Shown here: one piece after another, positions 61,491 to 64,000 of the stretch
Layout of the letters: each line of letters begins with the position of its first letter
Numbering within the stretch: the stretch's first letter is position 1
NCBI RefSeq assembly: GCF_008974265.1
Contig: NZ_BKZW01000002.1
Span: forward strand, 868,001-932,000
Source of the DNA: Dictyobacter vulcani
Lineage (GTDB): Bacteria; Chloroflexota; Ktedonobacteria; Ktedonobacterales; Ktedonobacteraceae
Length of the DNA stretch: 64,000 nucleotides
Reading direction: 5' to 3'
Notes under the pieces: model-generated
Databases searched by the model: none
Seen by the model: the letters and a program-made list of their open reading frames with translations, nothing else
Told to the model about the DNA's origin: nothing
Translations under genes and position numbers: made by a program

Positions 61491-64000
61491 CTGACGCAGC
61501 AACAGATCACGGCATTTCTAGATCCTATGCGTGACCTGGAAACAGTCTACCCGCTATCACCCTTGCAGCAAGGCCTGCTTTTCCACGCGCTCTACACTCC
61601 GACCGGCGCGGAATATGTCACCCAGATCGGCTGTACCTTTCAGGGAGCCATGCAGGTTGAGTCTTTTATGCAAGCCTGGCAGCAGGTAGTGAATCGCTAT
61701 GCCATTCTGCGCACCTCTTTTATCTGGGAAGGGCTGGATCAGCCACAGCAAATCGTCCATCAAAACACTCAGATTCCCTTTGTATTGAAAGACTGGCGTA
61801 CGATCCCGCAATCCGAGCAACAGGAACGGCTTGAGGTCTATCTGCAAGCGGACCGCCAGCAGGGCTTTAACCTGCAAGAAGCCCCTTTGATGCGACTCTC
61901 GTTAATCCAACTTGCCGAGCAGACCTATGAATTCGTGTGGACGCATCATCACATCTTGCTGGACGGCTGGAGCTTGCCAGTCATCCTCAAAGATGTTTTC
62001 ATCTATTATGAAGGCTTGCGACATGGCATAAAACCACAACTGGCGCATGTACGTCCCTACCAGGACTACATTCAATGGTTTGTAAAGCAGGACCTGAGTA
62101 AAGCCGAGTCATTCTGGCGTGAAACGCTGAGTGGTTTTGAGTCACCGACCCCGCTAGGAATTGAGCGCGTGCAGAGCCTGCCAGATGCGCAAACGCCAGC
62201 CGAGAAGTCAGAAATACAACTGCAACTCTCTGTTGAGACCACACAGGCGCTCCAACGCTTCTCGCGTCAGCAGCAGGTTACCCTCAATACCCTGATCCAG
62301 GGAGCCTGGTCATTATTGCTCAGCCACTATAGCGGTCAGAACGACATCGTCTTTGGTACCACACTTTCAGGCCGTCCAACGGAAGTCGTTGGCATCGAGT
62401 CGATGGTTGGACTCTTCATCAACACGCTACCAGTGCGCATCAAGCTCTCTCCCGCTGAGCCAGTATCCGCCTGGTTAAAAGCCATTCAAGAGCAGCAAAG
62501 TATCCTGCGCCAATATGAATATAGTCCATTGGCCCAGGTCCAGGGTTGGAGTGACGTTCCCAGGGGAGTTTCGCTCTTTGAGAGTCTCCTGGTCTTTGAA
62601 AATTATCCGATCAGTAGTGAGAGCGTAGAAACTGATAGCGAAGCCCATGTGCAGATCGTCGGGTCACGTTCCGTCGAGCAATCAAATTATCCACTCAGCA
62701 TTATCGTGCTGCCTGGTCAGCAACTGGCGCTACGTTTCATTTTTGATACAAGCCTGTTTGAAGCAGCCGCTATGCAGCGTTTGCTTGAACACATGCGTCA
62801 TGTGTTAGTGTCTATGAGTCAGGCACATGACCAGCCACTGTCCGCCCTTACCCTGTTGAGCAGCGCTGAGCGTCAGACCCAGGTCGTAGAGTGGAATCAG
62901 ACCGCAACCGAGCAGGAGCACGACAGTACTATCTGTACCCAGTTTGCTGCCTGGGTCAGTGCTGATCCCAACGCGTCAGCCGTTATGTACGCCGGACAGA
63001 GCATGAGCTATGCAGAACTCAACGCACGTGCCAATCAGCTCGCGCACTACTTACAGCAGCAGGGAGTGCAGCCTGATACACTGGTTGGTTTAAGCGTTGA
63101 GCGCTCGATTGACATGCTGGTAGGCATCCTGGGAATTTTGAAGGCTGGTGGCGCCTATGTGCCACTCGACCCGAAATATCCGCAGGAACGCCTGGCATAT
63201 ATGTTAGCTGATTCGCAGGTCTCACTCTTATTAACCCAGGAGCGCCTGGTCGCAAGCCTGCCAGCGTATCAGGGCAGAATGATCGTGCTTGATCGCGAGT
63301 GGGAAACAATTGCGCGTGAGAGCGAAGCCGATCCTGAAAACGACCTTGATGCCAATAACCTGGCCTACGTCATCTATACATCCGGGTCTACAGGTAGGCC
63401 GAAGGGAGTGCTGGTCAGCCATCGTAACCTTGTGCACTCGACGCAGGCACGCATGACCTATTATCCCGAGCCGGTGACAGCCTTCCTGTTGCTCTCGCCA
63501 TTTGCCTTTGACAGTTCCGTGGCCGGAATCTTCTGGACGCTCTGTCAGGGAGGGATGCTCGTTATTCCACAGGAAGGAGCACAGCAAGATCCTGCACAAT
63601 TGCTTGCATGGATCGAGCAGTACCACATCTCGCACCTGCTCAGTCTGCCCTCCCTCTATAGCCTGTTGCTGGAGCAAGCGCAGAGCGACCAGATTGGCTC
63701 ATTGCGTACAGTGATCGTCGCCGGTGAAGCCTGTCCAGGAGCGCTCCCCCGGCGTCATCAGCAGATGTTACCACAGACCCTCTTCTACAACGAGTATGGT
63801 CCAACCGAAGGGACCGTCTGGTCAACCGTGTTCCAAGCCAATGGACAGGCGACGCGGAAGCAGGTACCGATTGGGCGTCCAATACCGAACATGCAGAGCT
63901 ACATCCTGGATCAATATCTGCAACCTGTGCCTGTTGGGGTCGTGGGAGAAATATATATAGGCGGCGTCGGCATTACGCGTGGGTATTTGAACCGTGCGGA
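58593..64000 (+). CDS. NRPS gene E, segment 2: A13-PCP13-E13-C14-A14 (runs off the window)
   Basis: Starting from GCC TAT GTG at 58593 this frame stays open to the window end. A13 core YTSGSTGKPKG at 58815. PCP13 Ser codon 59976-59978. E13 HHLAVDGVSWR from 60528, EGHGRED and NYLGQFD. C14 HHHILLDGW at 61944-61970. A14 core YTSGSTGRPKG at 63375, then FDSSVAG, NEYGPTEGTVWS and ARGY-like ITRGYLNRA at the edge. It has no start codon of its own and continues segment 1 after one restored G. Confidence 0.88.
61530..64000 (+). other. NRPS module 14 (partial): C14(DCL)-A14(unassigned)
   Basis: C14 opens VYPLSPLQQGLLFHALY; HHHILLDGW 61944-61970. A14 from ~62920, core at 63375, with an atypical FDSSVAGIFWTL region. 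Pocket DSALIAEVW(K), the last Lys assumed because A10 lies off-window. I recognise no substrate for it. Glu at the seventh position might pair with a basic or polar side chain, which is a guess. Confidence 0.75.

Overview
The whole window lies inside one giant hybrid PKS-NRPS locus. Every supported gene is on the + strand, and nearly all bases code for megasynthase modules. I see no tRNA, rRNA, CRISPR array, transposase, regulator, transporter, MbtH protein or thioesterase. Base composition is mid-GC by eye, with bacterial Shine-Dalgarno sites. Module style and adenylation codes resemble those of Chloroflexota (Ktedonobacter or Herpetosiphon type) and cyanobacteria. The organism assignment is only an inference, weakly in favour of Chloroflexota.

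Layout. Gene A (before 3 to 3008) is the end of a PKS module: malonyl-type AT, KR, ACP. Gene B (3261-25782) has NRPS modules 1-5, gene C (25818-38252) modules 6-8, gene D (38518-56969) modules 9-12, and gene E (56971 to beyond 64000) modules 13-14. The genes run head to tail with gaps of 252, 35, 265 and 1 bp, so an operon is likely. Two gaps carry striking inverted-repeat elements (3065-3199 and 38348-38462).

How they work together. The PKS module should deliver a beta-hydroxyacyl cap to condensation domain C1. Reading the ten pocket residues of each A domain by hand gives: Val-like, Ala, Ala, unreadable, Ile-like | Leu-like, Leu-like, beta-Ala | Thr, Ile-like, Ala, Thr | Ala, unassigned. 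Eleven of the 13 complete modules end in an epimerization (E) domain; only module 5 (Ile) and module 8 (beta-Ala) do not. The predicted product is a long, hydrophobic lipopeptide with runs of four, two and five consecutive D-residues around L-Ile and beta-Ala. Domain grammar is self-consistent: LCL-type C domains occur only where the upstream carrier has no E domain, and carriers before E domains read GGDS while the others read GGHS.

Sequence quality matters here. I count 25 single-base indels in otherwise intact coding sequence, 22 of them deletions and mostly in short homopolymers; 21 lie between 22.1 and 35.7 kb. In addition, about 18.36-21.90 kb is a heavily corrupted A-PCP-E stretch. It begins with a noisy second copy of the preceding 0.2 kb, is rich in insertions and is skewed to G+T. 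It is either a failed assembly consensus (my preferred reading) or a truly decaying module. Frame breaks in genes B-E should therefore not be taken as biological until checked against reads.
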